64,000 bases of DNA from Microdochium bolleyi (taxonomy: Eukaryota; Ascomycota; Sordariomycetes; Xylariales; Microdochiaceae), in contig KQ964249.1 of assembly GCA_001566295.1 (NCBI GenBank), positions 682,001 to 746,000 of the forward strand. Direction: 5' to 3'. The position numbers were made by a program, and so were the translations under genes. The notes beneath the pieces were generated by a model. The model had not been told where the DNA came from. It did not search any database and saw only the letters and a program-made list of their open reading frames with translations. Shown piece by piece: positions 23,205 to 35,162 of this stretch; position 1 is the stretch's first letter, and each line of letters begins with the position of its first letter.

Positions 23205-23996
23205 GCCGTCTGCACGGGACCAATGCAGGGTGTACGGATCAAGAAATCGCAAAATGAATGATAGTGTTAGCGAGCTTTTCAGCATTAATAAACTAGTTCA
23301 GATGTAAAGAGGGTGACTGTGCTTTTCATTTCTGGTGAACTACGTTGTCGTCGACTAATCGGAGCATGGCGGAGGGCCGATTCGGCGGGCCCGTCACGCC
23401 GGATGAGGGGTTGCACGCTAGACTTCGTGCACACGCAGCAAGATCCGCACCCTGGACTCGAGTGCCCAACAGCAGGTTGATTCGATGGCGCCCTATGAGC
23501 GACTACAACTCAACACCACACCGGCAAGTGACTCACGTGCCGCCAGCAGCGGTTTCGAGACAACAAGAGGCGGATGTGACTGGTAGATCCCGGCCGAACT
23601 ATTAAATAACGTGTTACCTCGGCGACTTTCATGGCAAATAAGACCAGGTGACAGGAGTCGACTGCGGCTCTAATTCAAACCAGAACCATTGTCTCGACCT
23701 TGCACCAACAATTCGACACGGAGACGGCAACTCGGCTCTACATCTCTTTTCCCTCCAGCAAAATCGGCGACAGTGCCAGAAGTTGAGGAACTCGGCTCAC
23801 GACGACTCGACATAGTTGGACATCTCGAGACTGGTGGCAAAACAAATCCTTGAAGTTTCCCTGGGCTGTCAACTTCGTCAAGAGGCCCCAAGGAGTCAGA
23901 GAAGCCGCTGAGCTAGGTAGTCACAACCCCGGCGAAAAGCGTGATCAGCCTGCAACAAATCCGCCGTCTCCTCGAAATACAGACCTACAAGCAGTC
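23205..23996. other. Intergenic, 0.8 kb
   Basis: 3' flank of phosphoglucomutase and upstream region of the methyltransferase. The methyltransferase frame is open from 23850, but the first 49 codons lack family similarity. Nothing else is seen. Confidence 0.5.
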
Positions 23997-25112
23997 ATGG
24001 CAGAATCTTTGCCCGCTCGTATTGGAGATGCTGGAAACACTGGTGTCCAGTCCGCAGCGGCCCCGGCCATCCGCTACCTGCCCACGAGCGAGGCATACGA
24101 CCGCTGGGCGGCGGTATACGACACGGACGGCAACTTCCTGCAGAAGCTGGACGACTGGGAGATGGAGCGGTGGCTGTTCCCGCAGTTCCTGGCTGCGCTA
24201 CGCGGTGGCGGAGAGGGGACAACAGCGATATCTGCGGTATCAGCAGAGGAGGAAGAGGAGGAGCAAGGAGGATTTCGGGTCGTGGATCTCGGCTGCGGCA
24301 CGGGGCGGAACACTGCACTTCTAATCCTCCTCGGCAGCGAGCAAGACGAGGTGGTTAGGGATAGAGGTGTCCGGGAGATCGTGGCGCTGGACGCGAGTCT
24401 GGGGATGCTGGAGGTTGCGAAGGGGAGGCTGCTGGCTCTCGACGACGCGGATCGAGGCCGTGACGGGAGAGGAGAGGAGATTGACAACAACAACAGCAGC
24501 AGCAGCAGCAGCCCTGCTGCAGTGGGAGCAGCAGATCAGACAGCTCCCACGGTCACGCCCGCAAAGACGACGGCGACGACGGTGCAGATCAGGAGCAAGA
24601 CCGTCACTTTTGACATCTACGACATTCTCGCCGAAGCTTCTTCAGCAGCGTCGTCCACAACCACCCTCCCACAGCAGCAGCAGAAGCAGCAACAACAACA
24701 CCTCGCCCGCCCCGCGGACGGCATAATCTCGACGCTCGTCGTCGAGCACACCCCGCTCGCTGCCTTCTTCTCGTGCGCGTCGCGCCTGCTGAAGCCCGGC
24801 GGCGTCCTGCTGCTGACCAACATGCACGCGCACATGGGCGGCATCAGCCAGGCCGGGTTCGTCGACGGCGCCACGGGCGAGAAGGTGCGGCCGGCGGCGA
24901 GCTACGCGCACACGGTGCAGGATGTGGTCGCGGAGGCGAGGCGCTGGGGGATGGAGGTTGTGATGCCGGAACTGGCCGGGGAGGAGAAGGGGGAAACGGG
25001 GATCAGGGAGGTCGCGGTCAATGAGTCGATGGTCGAGAGGCTCGGGATCAGGAGCAGGAAGTGGGTGGGCGTTACTTGCTGGTTTGGAGGGCTGTTCAGG
25101 AAGGTCTCGTGA
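23997..25112 (+). CDS. Class I SAM-dependent methyltransferase
   Basis: A single exon of 371 residues from the ATG at 23997; an in-frame ATG at 23850 would add 49 residues without recognisable content. The N-terminal block EAYDRWAAVYDTDGNFLQKL is a common entry into fungal methyltransferases. Motif I is VVDLGCGTGRNTA, motif II region is IVALDASLGMLEVAKGR, and post-motif blocks IISTLVVEHTP and LLKPGGVLLLTNMHAHMGG follow, so the Rossmann-like SAM-binding fold (Methyltransf_11/25 type) is complete. Between the second and third strands there is a long low-complexity insert (about residues 160-245) with poly-Ser, Thr/Ala-rich and poly-Gln tracts encoded partly by CAG/CAA repeats. No signal peptide is seen. 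The methyl acceptor cannot be deduced, and no biosynthetic genes flank it. Confidence 0.87.
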   Translation: MAESLPARIGDAGNTGVQSAAAPAIRYLPTSEAYDRWAAVYDTDGNFLQKLDDWEMERWLFPQFLAALRGGGEGTTAISAVSAEEEEEEQGGFRVVDLGCGTGRNTALLILLGSEQDEVVRDRGVREIVALDASLGMLEVAKGRLLALDDADRGRDGRGEEIDNNNSSSSSSPAAVGAADQTAPTVTPAKTTATTVQIRSKTVTFDIYDILAEASSAASSTTTLPQQQQKQQQQHLARPADGIISTLVVEHTPLAAFFSCASRLLKPGGVLLLTNMHAHMGGISQAGFVDGATGEKVRPAASYAHTVQDVVAEARRWGMEVVMPELAGEEKGETGIREVAVNESMVERLGIRSRKWVGVTCWFGGLFRKVS

Positions 25113-28100
25113 TAGGATAAACTTAGGTTCCATGATAGCTCAGCGAAGATCAATGGGTGTTCGCTCACCTGGTCAAAGGGAAAACACATGACACTAAAAT
25201 TGATAGTTTGAGAGAGATGAGATGAAGAGGGCCTCGCTGAAGGTATGAAGATCGTTACGGCTTGCACGAATCCCCGCCGGATTAGTCTCACGAAGTCAGG
25301 TTAGGGTGGTGGCTTTGCGCTGTTGGTAACCTCAAGCAGTGTGTGCTTGGTTGGATTTTTCTTTTCACAACGTAGAGGCGTGCTTTCGGGTTCGAGCGCT
25401 ATGTATCCCAAATACGGAGTTGGAGCGTGAGAGATTGTGCCAGTGTAGATCAAGGAGCATGCCAGCATTGTTAAGGCCACCATTGAGTAGTTGGAAATGC
25501 TAAGGTCGGCGATTCGGTCTCTGCTGCACTGGTCGCTGGTTTGTCCAAGTCCTTCGTGACCTGACACATCGCCGTGGGATTATCGATTGTCCTTCGAATT
25601 GAAGCTCGGGCGTGAGAAACACCCAATGTTTAAAAATTGGTGAGCTCAGATGCTCGGTGCCTAGCTATGTAACGGCCGGGCGGTGTTCCTCGGCCGTGAT
25701 GTAGACAACACATACAGCCACATGAATGAGCCATGGGATGCAGTGTGCTTTCAAGTGTACACAGTAGGCAACCAGCTCAGCGAAGCTAACCTATAGAGCA
25801 TAAAGGCCACTTCTCCGGCACCTGTAACGCCAAATGACGTTCCGCGCGGGCGTCAGCTATCGTATGACGGAAACCTGCTGATGAATCGATATACTAAATG
25901 CGATTGTGGTGTCAATATCAGGGCAAGAGCCGTGACCGGTACAATTCTGACTTTGTGCTGAAGAACGTCACACTGGGCGGCCGCCGGGCCGACTCGGCAG
26001 AGCTATCTTTCTTGGTTGCAAACACTATCCAGCTGCAGCTTGAGCAAGGATAAGCGATCGAATCAGACAATGGACATAAAAGCAGCGTCGGTGCCCCGGG
26101 ATGGACCGAGACCCGGGGGATCGGCGACGGGGATCCTATGTATGTGCGCGTGGAGAACCTACTCTTGGCGGATGGTTGTTGTGCCATGCCACGAGGCAGA
26201 CGCCGTTGGCTACCGAATTCCGCGTCGATGGCTCCCTTAAGCTTGTTCTGCGTGAAAAGTAGCGGGAGTACGGCTGGTCAGTCGTTGCAAAGTCGGGATA
26301 GAACAAGCCTTGTCTGAGATCTGGCACTGGGCGAAACGAGAAAACACGAAGCACTCCAAGAATCACCGAGATACTGCACGCCTCGCATTGGCAGCTGTGA
26401 CGAGATTGTGAATTGAGATCTGCAGACAAGGGATCCATCGCTGCACTGCGTACCTAACGACGAGTTTGTGGTTCTGGTCCTCCAGGGCTAGCTGGTGGCA
26501 CCCCCGGGTGACATCCGCAGCCTGCCGGTAGATGTTTCCAATTTTGACAAGCTTCCACCATCGACGCCCGAAGGTTTGACCCGCGGTCGAATCTCACGAG
26601 TCCCAGATTCACGGAAGAAGCAGCGCACCGCCCCTCTGATATCCGACTTGGAGAATTGGAACCCCGCAAGTGCTTGCCAGATCTCGTGCGAGTGCCATGC
26701 CACGCACGAGAACATGACAGCACCAACCCTAACTTCCAGGGGCGTCCCGTCGTGCAGATCATATTGTGCGTATTGTGTCTTGTGCTGAGTGTTATCCAGG
26801 ATCTCCGTGCGAGGAGATGCGGATGCCAAGCGTGGCCCGTTGTTACATCAGAGCGTGTCGATCAGCTCCTGGCAGGACGCACACTCCACGGCAGCTTGCA
26901 TGCCGCTAAGGCTTGAACCCTCCTGCGGCAAATGCGAATGCAAAGTGTGTCACTCGCTGCGGAATCTGATTCCGCAACCCCATGCGATGACGCTGGCGCT
27001 AAGCGAACTACCGTTTACTCGAAGCAGTAACAACTCGCCTCGCCTGTCGGCAGGTAATAGTTGCCCATCACCGGTCGCTTGGGAGGCGCCGTGGACAACA
27101 ACCCCGCAGGATCCGTCCGCCATCTCGCCAACGGCCAGGCAGGCCACGCGAGCATCAGCCACCGCCTCATATTCTCCACTTCACTCTGTCTTCCTCGTGA
27201 GCTTGCGTAGAGCAGGCTCCCCAAATCGTTGATCGGATCTTGCTTCCCCCCAGGACGGGCTGTCGGGGGCTGGGGTTTCTGCCGACGCCGGGGCTCCGCT
27301 GCCGCGATCCAGTCCAGGGTTCCGCCCACAAACCCCCTGACTCCCCCTGCCGTCGACGGGGGTGCGCTGCCCTTCGCGACACACACCGATGTGTCTCTCT
27401 TCCAGCAACATACGATGTCGCCAGCAAGCCTGACCACGAGTCGAGGCCGACGACTCGCCTACGTACCCCGCCCTCACGACGTCCCTGCGCGGTACCAGTG
27501 CCCTCGCGTGCTGCCGTGAAGCGCACATACACGAATCCCTCGATAGTCCTTCCTGGTTTTAGCAGGCAGCATACTGCTCACAAATTCGCCATGGCGACGG
27601 GGCTTCAGCGAGGCAATAGAACCAACCACACCGTCCTTTCGTCGGTGTGCTTGCGAGGCCCGCTCCGCGAGCTCCGCTCCCGGGGAGTTGCCCCTTGTGA
27701 AGTATGTATGGTCATTGCACCGACTGATGAATGGCCTGTCACCCCGCAAAAACCTCCTCCATCGGGCATAAGCCCCCGGTCCTTGTGAGCTCGATGTGCC
27801 CCGTACAAGGGGTGGTTCGCCGCTGGCTGGACCTGGCTGGGGCTTACTCCAAAACGAGCAGAGAAAAAAAATGCCCTCAAGGTGAACGTGCGTACGTGTC
27901 AGACACTCTGGTGGGCGAGCGAGCAAGACGAGTCAGAATGTCACGAATCGGCGTCGGCGAAGAGCCAAGCCCCGGGACGAGCTCAGGATCTATCATGGAG
28001 CTTAAGACTATTAGACACACTAACATGCGCTCAACCCAGCAACGAGAGAACGAGGACTGCGGATCTTTCCACGTCTGCAGGCTGGGAAGGCTAAAGATAG

Positions 28101-29479
28101 CCATGCTACCGGTTCAAGATGCCCCCTCGTAGAAAGCCTCATTCGTGATCTTTAAAGAAAGAATAGGCCAAGCCAGAGATGGAATGAATCAGTAAAAGTC
28201 ACTCCTCATTCGAAGCTCTCCCGCCCTCTTCAGTCCCTCTCCGCATTTCGGAGAGCCGTACGCTTTACGTCCCCGGCACACATTCCGATCCTGGGGAACG
28301 AACCACGCTCGCGTGCCGTGCCGCACACCAGCAGCACCACCACCACCACCATCCCTCTCTCTCTTTTTCGGAGAAGTGCCCGATGCTGCTGGCTCTCCGC
28401 CATCGATCGCGCGGGGTAGCTACATATCAGTGGACAGGAACCTCCGTCATTGCTCTCGTCCAATAACGACACTCTGTCAAGAACCGGGTTATTCTCTAGA
28501 CCACCACACACACACGTGTGCACACATAACACGCCACACACTCCACGCTCCCGGAGACAATGACCACACCAAGCTCGCAAGCCCACCTGTCTTCGTCCGC
28601 GCCACCCTCCCTCCCTCCATCGAGCCGGAGCTTTCTTCTCTGTCGTCGGCCACGTAACGGAGGTGCCAAAGTAGCTCATTCATCAATTCTTGGCAGCAAC
28701 CCGAGTCCCTCCTTTTTGTGAGAAACCCACTCACTCCTCATGGGGGCATCATCTCCACCTCCGCAAAATGCTTTGCTTGCTAAGCTGCTGTGTGGCCGCC
28801 CCACGAGTGGAATCAGCCGCAACAGGGGAAAGGGGAGGCTCTGGTGGTGGAGCCTGTGCAAGTCGTGGGGAAAGTGTGAAGCTCCCCAACAAAAGGGAAG
28901 CCCCCCTCCCCTTTTCTCTCCTGGGGATGGATGTTTGAGAACCATGCAATGAGGCGCTGGTATGAGTGTGTCACGATCGATATTGTGTGGAGTCGTAGGA
29001 CGTTCTAGCGGCGGAGATTGTGGATTCCTTGGTGCTGGACTTTGGTGCTGGTGGTATGTCAGACTTTGACGGATCGGGCGCTCAACTGCCGATGGCGGTG
29101 GAGTTTTTCCCACACCGTCGAAAGAGTCATCCCAGAGGTCCGGCACTGCTTGAGCGCTGCCTCATCTCCGCCGCTTTCTTGGTACGGTACACAGCCGAAT
29201 CTGGCCCTTTCACCGTCATTTCTGTGCCTCGTGGACTTTTTGAATGTTGTTGTTGTTGTTGTCATTAATGAGTCTGGTCTCCAATATACAGTCCAGAGAA
29301 GCATTGGCTTTTGCTGCAGTTCCAAAAACACCGTGATCCATGCCCCCAAAACAAATAACTCCTGCTTCCATGCCCTTTTATTCCAGCGCCTTGGATAGTT
29401 TCCGATAATATGATACCCCCTCATAACCTCGTTGATTTTCATGCTGCGTAACTTGATCGAGATAGCAGTGTCTTCTCAC
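25113..29479. other. Gene-poor region, 4.4 kb
   Basis: I find no supported gene. Open frames of 90-180 codons occur on both strands, but none has a domain, a plausible start with extended similarity, or joinable exons. Composition is less GC-rich at 25.1-26.4 kb. A CAC trinucleotide run lies at 28335-28350 and a TTG run at 29245-29262. No terminal repeats, integrase or reverse transcriptase motifs are seen, so there is no positive evidence for a transposon. Confidence 0.45.
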
Positions 29480-30325
29480 TCAGCTGTACAGCTCCTGCTT
29501 CATGACGTATACCTTGCCCTCTCCTGCGCCCCAGTTCGAGGCACGAAGAGCGAGGCAGCCTGAGGGGTCAATCCACCACGAGGCCTGGCAATCAGAGTCG
29601 CAGCCGTGGCCCGGTCCGTCACGGGACTGGATAAAGGGGATCCGTAGTCTCCCCATGGTCCCCTTTGGCACCTTGGCCATCATGAACTCGCGGTACTGCT
29701 TCTGGAAGAGCTCCATGACCTTGACATTGGCGGCATCAATAGAGGTGAAAACGCCGTGCAGCCGGTAGCCCATATTGATGCGGTCGTAACCTTGCTCGCG
29801 GCTGTGCATGACGACGTACGCAGGCTGGGTCTCCATGCCATGGGCGGAGATGCCCGAGGATGAAGTGTTGGAGGCCTGCGACTCGGGCGTCATGGGAGTC
29901 GGGACCTTGCGGCAGCTCTCGAGCTTGCGCAGCATGTCGTGTGGAAAGTACTCGTAGCACGCTCCGGTGCGATCGAGGAAGTCGGAGTAAGGGCCGTCTA
30001 GTATCTCGGGGATGTTGTGCTCGGTGTTGCGGATGTTGAAGATCTTGGCCGGCACGACTGTGGCTGGCTCTGCTGACTGTGCTGACTGTTGTGGCGGTGA
30101 TCGGGGGGCTACAGGCCGCCGAATTGGCCGATCTGGGCCGACGAGGCCATGCCTCTGCAGCAGGGTGGGATCCGGGGGGGCCCAATTGGGGTAGACGGCT
30201 TTCAGCGTGGCACTGATAGTGTCGTCCTCAGCTGTCTTGGTCCTCTTGGACGGCCGTTCCACGACGGACTCGAGGGGCATGCAGGGCGCAGGCCGTTTTG
30301 TGGTTGTGTAAGTGGTAGTCGACAT
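29480..30325 (-). CDS. Fungal hypothetical protein
   Basis: The frame from the ATG at 30325 (ACCATG context) encodes 281 residues. It stays open for a further 75 codons upstream, up to a non-ATG codon at 30550, and that part (Lys-rich, then poly-Asn/Asp) could belong to the protein through an unseen upstream exon. The N-terminal half is Pro/Ser/Thr-rich with a basic KRTK-like stretch and looks disordered. The C-terminal half appears folded: AYVVMHSREQ, a GVFTSIDAANVKVMELF helix-like segment, and a final WWIDPSGCLALRAS/KVYVMKQELY block. Small fungal proteins with this arrangement (a strand, an EAANAKA-like helix, then a DGCL motif) are common and uncharacterised. No signal peptide or membrane span. 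Function unknown. Confidence 0.65.
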   Translation of the reverse strand: MSTTTYTTTKRPAPCMPLESVVERPSKRTKTAEDDTISATLKAVYPNWAPPDPTLLQRHGLVGPDRPIRRPVAPRSPPQQSAQSAEPATVVPAKIFNIRNTEHNIPEILDGPYSDFLDRTGACYEYFPHDMLRKLESCRKVPTPMTPESQASNTSSSGISAHGMETQPAYVVMHSREQGYDRINMGYRLHGVFTSIDAANVKVMELFQKQYREFMMAKVPKGTMGRLRIPFIQSRDGPGHGCDSDCQASWWIDPSGCLALRASNWGAGEGKVYVMKQELYS

Positions 30326-30906
30326 GGTGCACGCGGGCTGTGGGATAATGTACGCTGGGGTAGGTTTGGCGTTGTGTGCCGGTAAAGTGATGTCGTCGTG
30401 ATCGTCGTCGCCGTTGTTGTTGTTGTCCTTGACGTCGAATCCCCTCTTTAGTTGTTTTTTCAGACGTTGCTTGAAGATATCCTCCTGGGCAAGATCTGGA
30501 GCAGGCACACCGAGGGCGGCGGGCGGCGGCGAGATATTTGAGCAGTCCAAAGAGGCAGGCCATGCCCCCCGACAGCCGCGGATGCTGCGGTGCTACCCCA
30601 GAGAGCTCCCCGTGTGGATGGGCTCCGCGGGCGGCGCTAGGAAATGGAGCCGGCCGGGGTCGCAACAATTCCGCAGTGCTGCATGCATCTTGCAGGGTGA
30701 CGCCCGAGCCCCCCGGGGTGGGCTTGGCCGTCTGGGGTTCTCTGTGGAGTCTGCCGCTTCTCGCCTGGCTCGTCGCCCATCAGTGCCCCGTTGCAGAGGG
30801 AGGCGCCCGCGGGCCACGAGGTGGTTCCCCAAAGGGGCAGTGGCCCGCGCTGCCCAGGTGGTGATGGCTTGAGAGAGGACCTCGCGAAGCCACGCAGTTG
30901 CTGAGA

Positions 30907-30946
30907 GAGGCACACTGAGGCACACTGAGGCACACCGAGGCACAGG
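30907..30946 (+). repeat. GAGGCACACT 10-bp tandem repeat, four copies
   Basis: Four head-to-tail copies: two perfect, then one with a terminal C and one ending AGG. Non-coding position. Confidence 0.9.
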
Positions 30947-30980
30947 GAGCCATGCGGGCAGGCAGCCCTACCGATGAGGG

Positions 30981-31008
30981 ACGGCAGACGGCAGACGGCA
31001 GACGGTAG
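30981..31008 (+). repeat. ACGGCAG 7-bp tandem repeat, four copies
   Basis: Three perfect copies and one with G-C to G-T change (ACGGTAG). It lies 34 bp after the 10-bp repeat. Confidence 0.9.
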
Positions 31009-32937
31009 ACTGCAAAGTGACGTCGACGAAGCCAGCCTCGACGTGCTGCACTGATCTTTGTCGGAGGCACGAGGTGTACATTGTTGCGGGCAGGCACGAC
31101 GGGACTGCCGATGCGGCAGGTCGCAATGCACTCAGATCTCTGCATGGATGCATTGTGGGAAGGAGCGACCCTGGAACAAACGCCGGTGCAGCTGCCTCTT
31201 GCGAAGGACCTGAATTGGCCCATTTCAGATCCCATCGACGGCTTCTTCTCTCATGCCTCCCTCGTCTCCAGAAGAGACCCTCCGCGTGCCATCGCCCACT
31301 TGGCACCGTCGTCCCTCCCTGCGCTTAGCCAAACCCCAATAACTCTATTCAATCTCGCCTGGAGCATCTGCAGCATGACACCCTCCCTTCTCGTCCCGCC
31401 TGCATCGTCCACACATCCTCGCGCCGGCCTAGCTGCTTTCGGCACTGCCACCGTCACGGCCAAGACTGCCCGCCTGCGAAACGCTTGCCATTCTCGATGG
31501 ACGACCTTGCTCTCGGCTGACCTTGCCTCGGCGACGGACATCACCTTCGACATGCGTGGTTCTTCGACCGAATTCGCTTTTCTCGTCCTGCCCGGCTCCC
31601 ACAGCAGCTAGAACCTAGGGCATGCATCAGAGTGTTCGCCCTCGTCAAGAGGAAAATCACTAAAAGCATTCACTACCGACCGGGCACCCAGAATCATCCA
31701 CCGCAAGCAGCCCTGTCATTCATTGCTGGGTTGTGTCCCGAGCATGAATCGATGTTGCCGAGTCGTGCCCGCGTGGGGAACCCCTGCTAGTCTAGAGCGA
31801 CCTGATGAACACTAGGGAGTTCTTGACATGTGCCACTTGCGGTGCATTGTGGTTGGCATGGTCGACTCTGGTCTTGTGTTCCTGCCGATGCCTTCATCCC
31901 GGCTCTGGCACCGGAGCTTTGTTCAATTGAAAATGCTCCGACCAACGGTGATAATATCCTCCCAGACCCAGACCTCTGCACAAGGCTTTGTAGAGCGATG
32001 CAGAGCACCACGCTCCGATTTATTCCCCAACCATGTATGTTATTGAATGGCGCCCGAGTGCAGCCCGATCTGCTGACGGTCTATGCTGGATGAAGAGACT
32101 CATGCAGGTGAGCTATGAAGAACTTAGATGACTTGATATTGCCATGATCAATCTCTATGAGGTTGTACCCATATGCATGGCCAGCTATTCCAGCCGGCTC
32201 CTCTCGACACATACGAGGACTACCATAAGCATACAATATCCCTGCTCATATCAGTCTCTTATGCAGGTCACCTCATGGGGCTTTGCCCCGGACACACTTC
32301 CAGCCGATGTAACAATGTCCAGATTGTCACATGGGAGTACTTAAACAGCAGCATAATCATAAATCGTGGAGCCCTGCATATGCAACAGCTGTGGACGAGC
32401 GGCGGCGGGTTCTCTTGAATCCGATCATCCGTCGGCTTGCCAGCTCTTGAGCGCCCGTCCGTCCGTGCTTGAGCCACGCCGTGCAGCTCACCTGAGATGA
32501 GGCTTGGGTCGTCATGCTTTGTGCTGAATCCCTGTCCTGCATGAGCCAGCACATGGCGATCAAATATCTACGCAATGTAGGAGTCGCTTATCTGACACCA
32601 GATAGCTACAGAGCTCGAGAGAATGGGGGAGGCCTGGACGCCGGAGCCTTCGTGAAAAAAGACCGCAGCATCTTCGCATTGCATGCATTCATGCCTCGCA
32701 CCGTACAAGCGGACAACCTGATGAACACAGATCACTGAAAAGAGCGCCATTCAGGCTTATTGCAGAGAATTGTGGGCATACGGCAGACAGGCCTGGGCGA
32801 GGACACTCGACTGGGTCGCTCACAGGATGAACAACATTCTTGTACCTGCATCAGCAACATCAATTTCCAACCACAAAGATTAGGACCATTGCAGTGATCA
32901 AGTTGTATTTTCCTCGTGCAAATTTCACGTCTGCCGC

Positions 32938-35162
32938 CTAGAAGTGCCCCTCAAGAGTCAGCGTGCCCGTCTTGGTGATGAGGTACTCGTTGATAGCGAC
33001 GTCCTTTCCGGACTCCTTGCCGAAGCCAGACTCCTTGATCCCGCCGAACGGCGACTCGGCGGCCGACGAGTTGCCCGTGTTGAGGCCAATCATGCCAGCC
33101 TCGCTGTTTTTTTTGTGTTAGTCCTTGCAAAGAGATAGAGTGGTAAATTTGTAGATGTGCGGGTTGATGTCTGGATTGGCTGGTCCGGCCAGGCTTGTAG
33201 TCCATCGACTCTGGAGGGAAGGGGAAGGACAGGAGTGAGGACGTACAGGTTCTCGAAGAGGCGCCACATGCGGTCGACGTTTTTGGTGAAGGCATATGAT
33301 GCGAGGCCCATCTGTAAGACAAGCAGAAAGTCAGTCAAATCACAATCAGAACCCAAGCATGAAACTATTTCTGCACCGCCGACGACGAGCACACGACTGC
33401 TCCAAACTTCCCGCCGATGTCGCAACAGACCGCAGAAAAGGAGCTTCCGGAGACTCACACTCGTGTCATTCGCCCAGCGCACCGCCTCATCCTCGTCGTC
33501 GAACGGGAACAGCGCGAGCAGCGGCGCAAAGGTCTCCTCGTGCGCGACCCGCATCTCGGACGAGCAGTTGCCCACGACGGTCGGCTCGAAGAAGTAACCC
33601 TGGTCCAGGTCCACGCGCTGGCCGCCCGTCAGGAGCTCGCCGCCGTGGGCCTTGGCGTCAGCGACCTGCTCCGCGATCTTGTCGAGGCTCTGGGGCACCG
33701 TGACCGGGCCCATCGTGGTCTCCGGGTCTGTGCCGTGGCCGAGCTTGAGGCCCTGTGCCTTGGACGTGACGAGCGCCGCGACCTGGGAGTAGATGCCGCG
33801 CTGGATGTAGACTCTGTTGGCAGTGATGCAGGCCTGGCCCGCGTGGCGGAACTTGAGGGCCATCAGAGCTGCGGATGAGAGAACATCATTAGTGGCAAGG
33901 CCAACGAGTCTTTATGGATGACTGTCCAAGTTTGGCGCATGGACATGGGGCAATACTTACCGTCAATTGCCTGGTCGATGTTTGCGTCGTCGAAAATGAT
34001 GAAGGGGCAGTTGCCGCCGAGCTCGAGGGTGAGTTTCTTGAGCGTGTCGGCGCACTGCGCAGCGAGCAACTTGCCGACGCGGGTCTGTTTGTTGCAATAT
34101 TAGTTGTTTATTGGGGTCCCACTGGCGTTTGCCTTGAACGTCTACCCGAGTTCAAAAGGGCAAGCCGGTCCATTCAAGAGGAGCATTTTTCTTTTTCCGA
34201 CTTACAGAGCCCGTGAAGGTGACCTTCTTCACCGTGGGATGCCTGCACAGCGCCTCGGACAGGGACGGAGTGTTCGCCAGCGTCGTGGGCAGCACATTGA
34301 AGACGCCCTTTGGGTAGCCCGCTTTCTCGGCGAGATAGGCCAGCGATAGCGCCGTGAGCGGCGTCTCGGGGCTCGGCTTGGCAATCATGGTGCACCCGGC
34401 CGCGAACGCGGCGGCCGCCTTCCTCAGGATCATGGCGACGGGGAAGTTCCATGGCACGAGCGCCGCGACGACGCCGAGGGGTTGCTTGATGGTGAACACG
34501 CGCCGTCCGGGGATGGAGCCCTGGAAGACGGACCCGTGCGCGCGCTCGGCCTCGCCGACGAACCACCACGTGAAGCCCGTCGCGTAGTCGATCTCGCCTT
34601 TGCTCTCGGCTAGGGGCTTGCCGGTCTCGTAGGTCAGGATCGCGGCGAGGTCATCGCGGTTCTCCTTGATCAGGGTGTCCCAGCGGGAGAGCAGCTGCGC
34701 GCGGGCACGTGGTGTGGTCTTGCGGAAGGACTCGAAGGCTGTGTAGGCGGCGGATACTGCGCCATCGACGTCTTCCTTTGCCTGGTGGTTGTGGCGATGA
34801 GGTCAGCTCAGATATCGAAAGGCACTTGAGAGCTGCATTGTCTCTCCTCCAGATTTGGCCGATAGCATAAAATGCAGCGTACATACCATATCAGGGACCG
34901 AAGTCCACGCTTTGTTGTTGCCCGGGTCTGTGGGATCGCGAGTCAGCATCAAGACGTGACTGACGATATGGTGGTCTCCTAACCAATGACGTCGAATCTC
35001 TTGCCAGACTTTGCCTCAACCCACTCGCCATCGACGTAGGCCTTGTCCCGGAAGAGCTCCGGGTTCTTGAGCTTGAGCTGTGAGGAGAAGGAGGAGATTA
35101 GACAGAATTCGGGCAAGGAAGCGAGCGGAAGGACGACTGCTTACAATTTCGGGAGCACCCAT
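32938..35162 (-). CDS. Succinate-semialdehyde dehydrogenase (ALDH5 type)
   Basis: Eight exons on the minus strand: 35162-35145, 35077-34984, 34927-34887, 34781-34206, 34084-33961, 33868-33459, 33311-33247 and 33103-32938. All seven introns are GT-AG and the frame closes exactly at 497 residues. The first exon encodes only MGAPEI. ALDH signatures are intact: PWNFPVAM, the cofactor-phosphate block TMIAKPSPETPL, FTGS at the exon 4/5 junction, LELGGN with the general-base Glu at 264, and GQACITANR with the nucleophilic Cys at 298. The 34-residue Glu-Cys spacing is standard. The C terminus GIKESGFGKESGKDVAINEYL is typical of SSADH. The enzyme oxidises succinate semialdehyde to succinate with NAD(P)+, the last step of the GABA shunt. 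No mitochondrial presequence is obvious, so a cytosolic form is likely. Related ALDHs acting on other semialdehydes cannot be excluded. Confidence 0.9.

Larger units (their letters stand above)
30326..32937. other. Intergenic, 2.6 kb
   Basis: Contains the upstream part of the hypothetical gene, two tandem repeats near 30.9-31.0 kb (listed separately) and, from about 31.6 kb, AT-richer DNA without coding character. Frames such as 31081-31611 lack domains. Confidence 0.45.

Noticed and set aside
30228..30668. 146-codon minus-strand ORF beginning MACLFGLL, overlapping the start of the hypothetical gene
   Set aside because: It could supply an upstream ATG only through a 26-nt intron, too short for a fungal intron; its own composition is not convincing.
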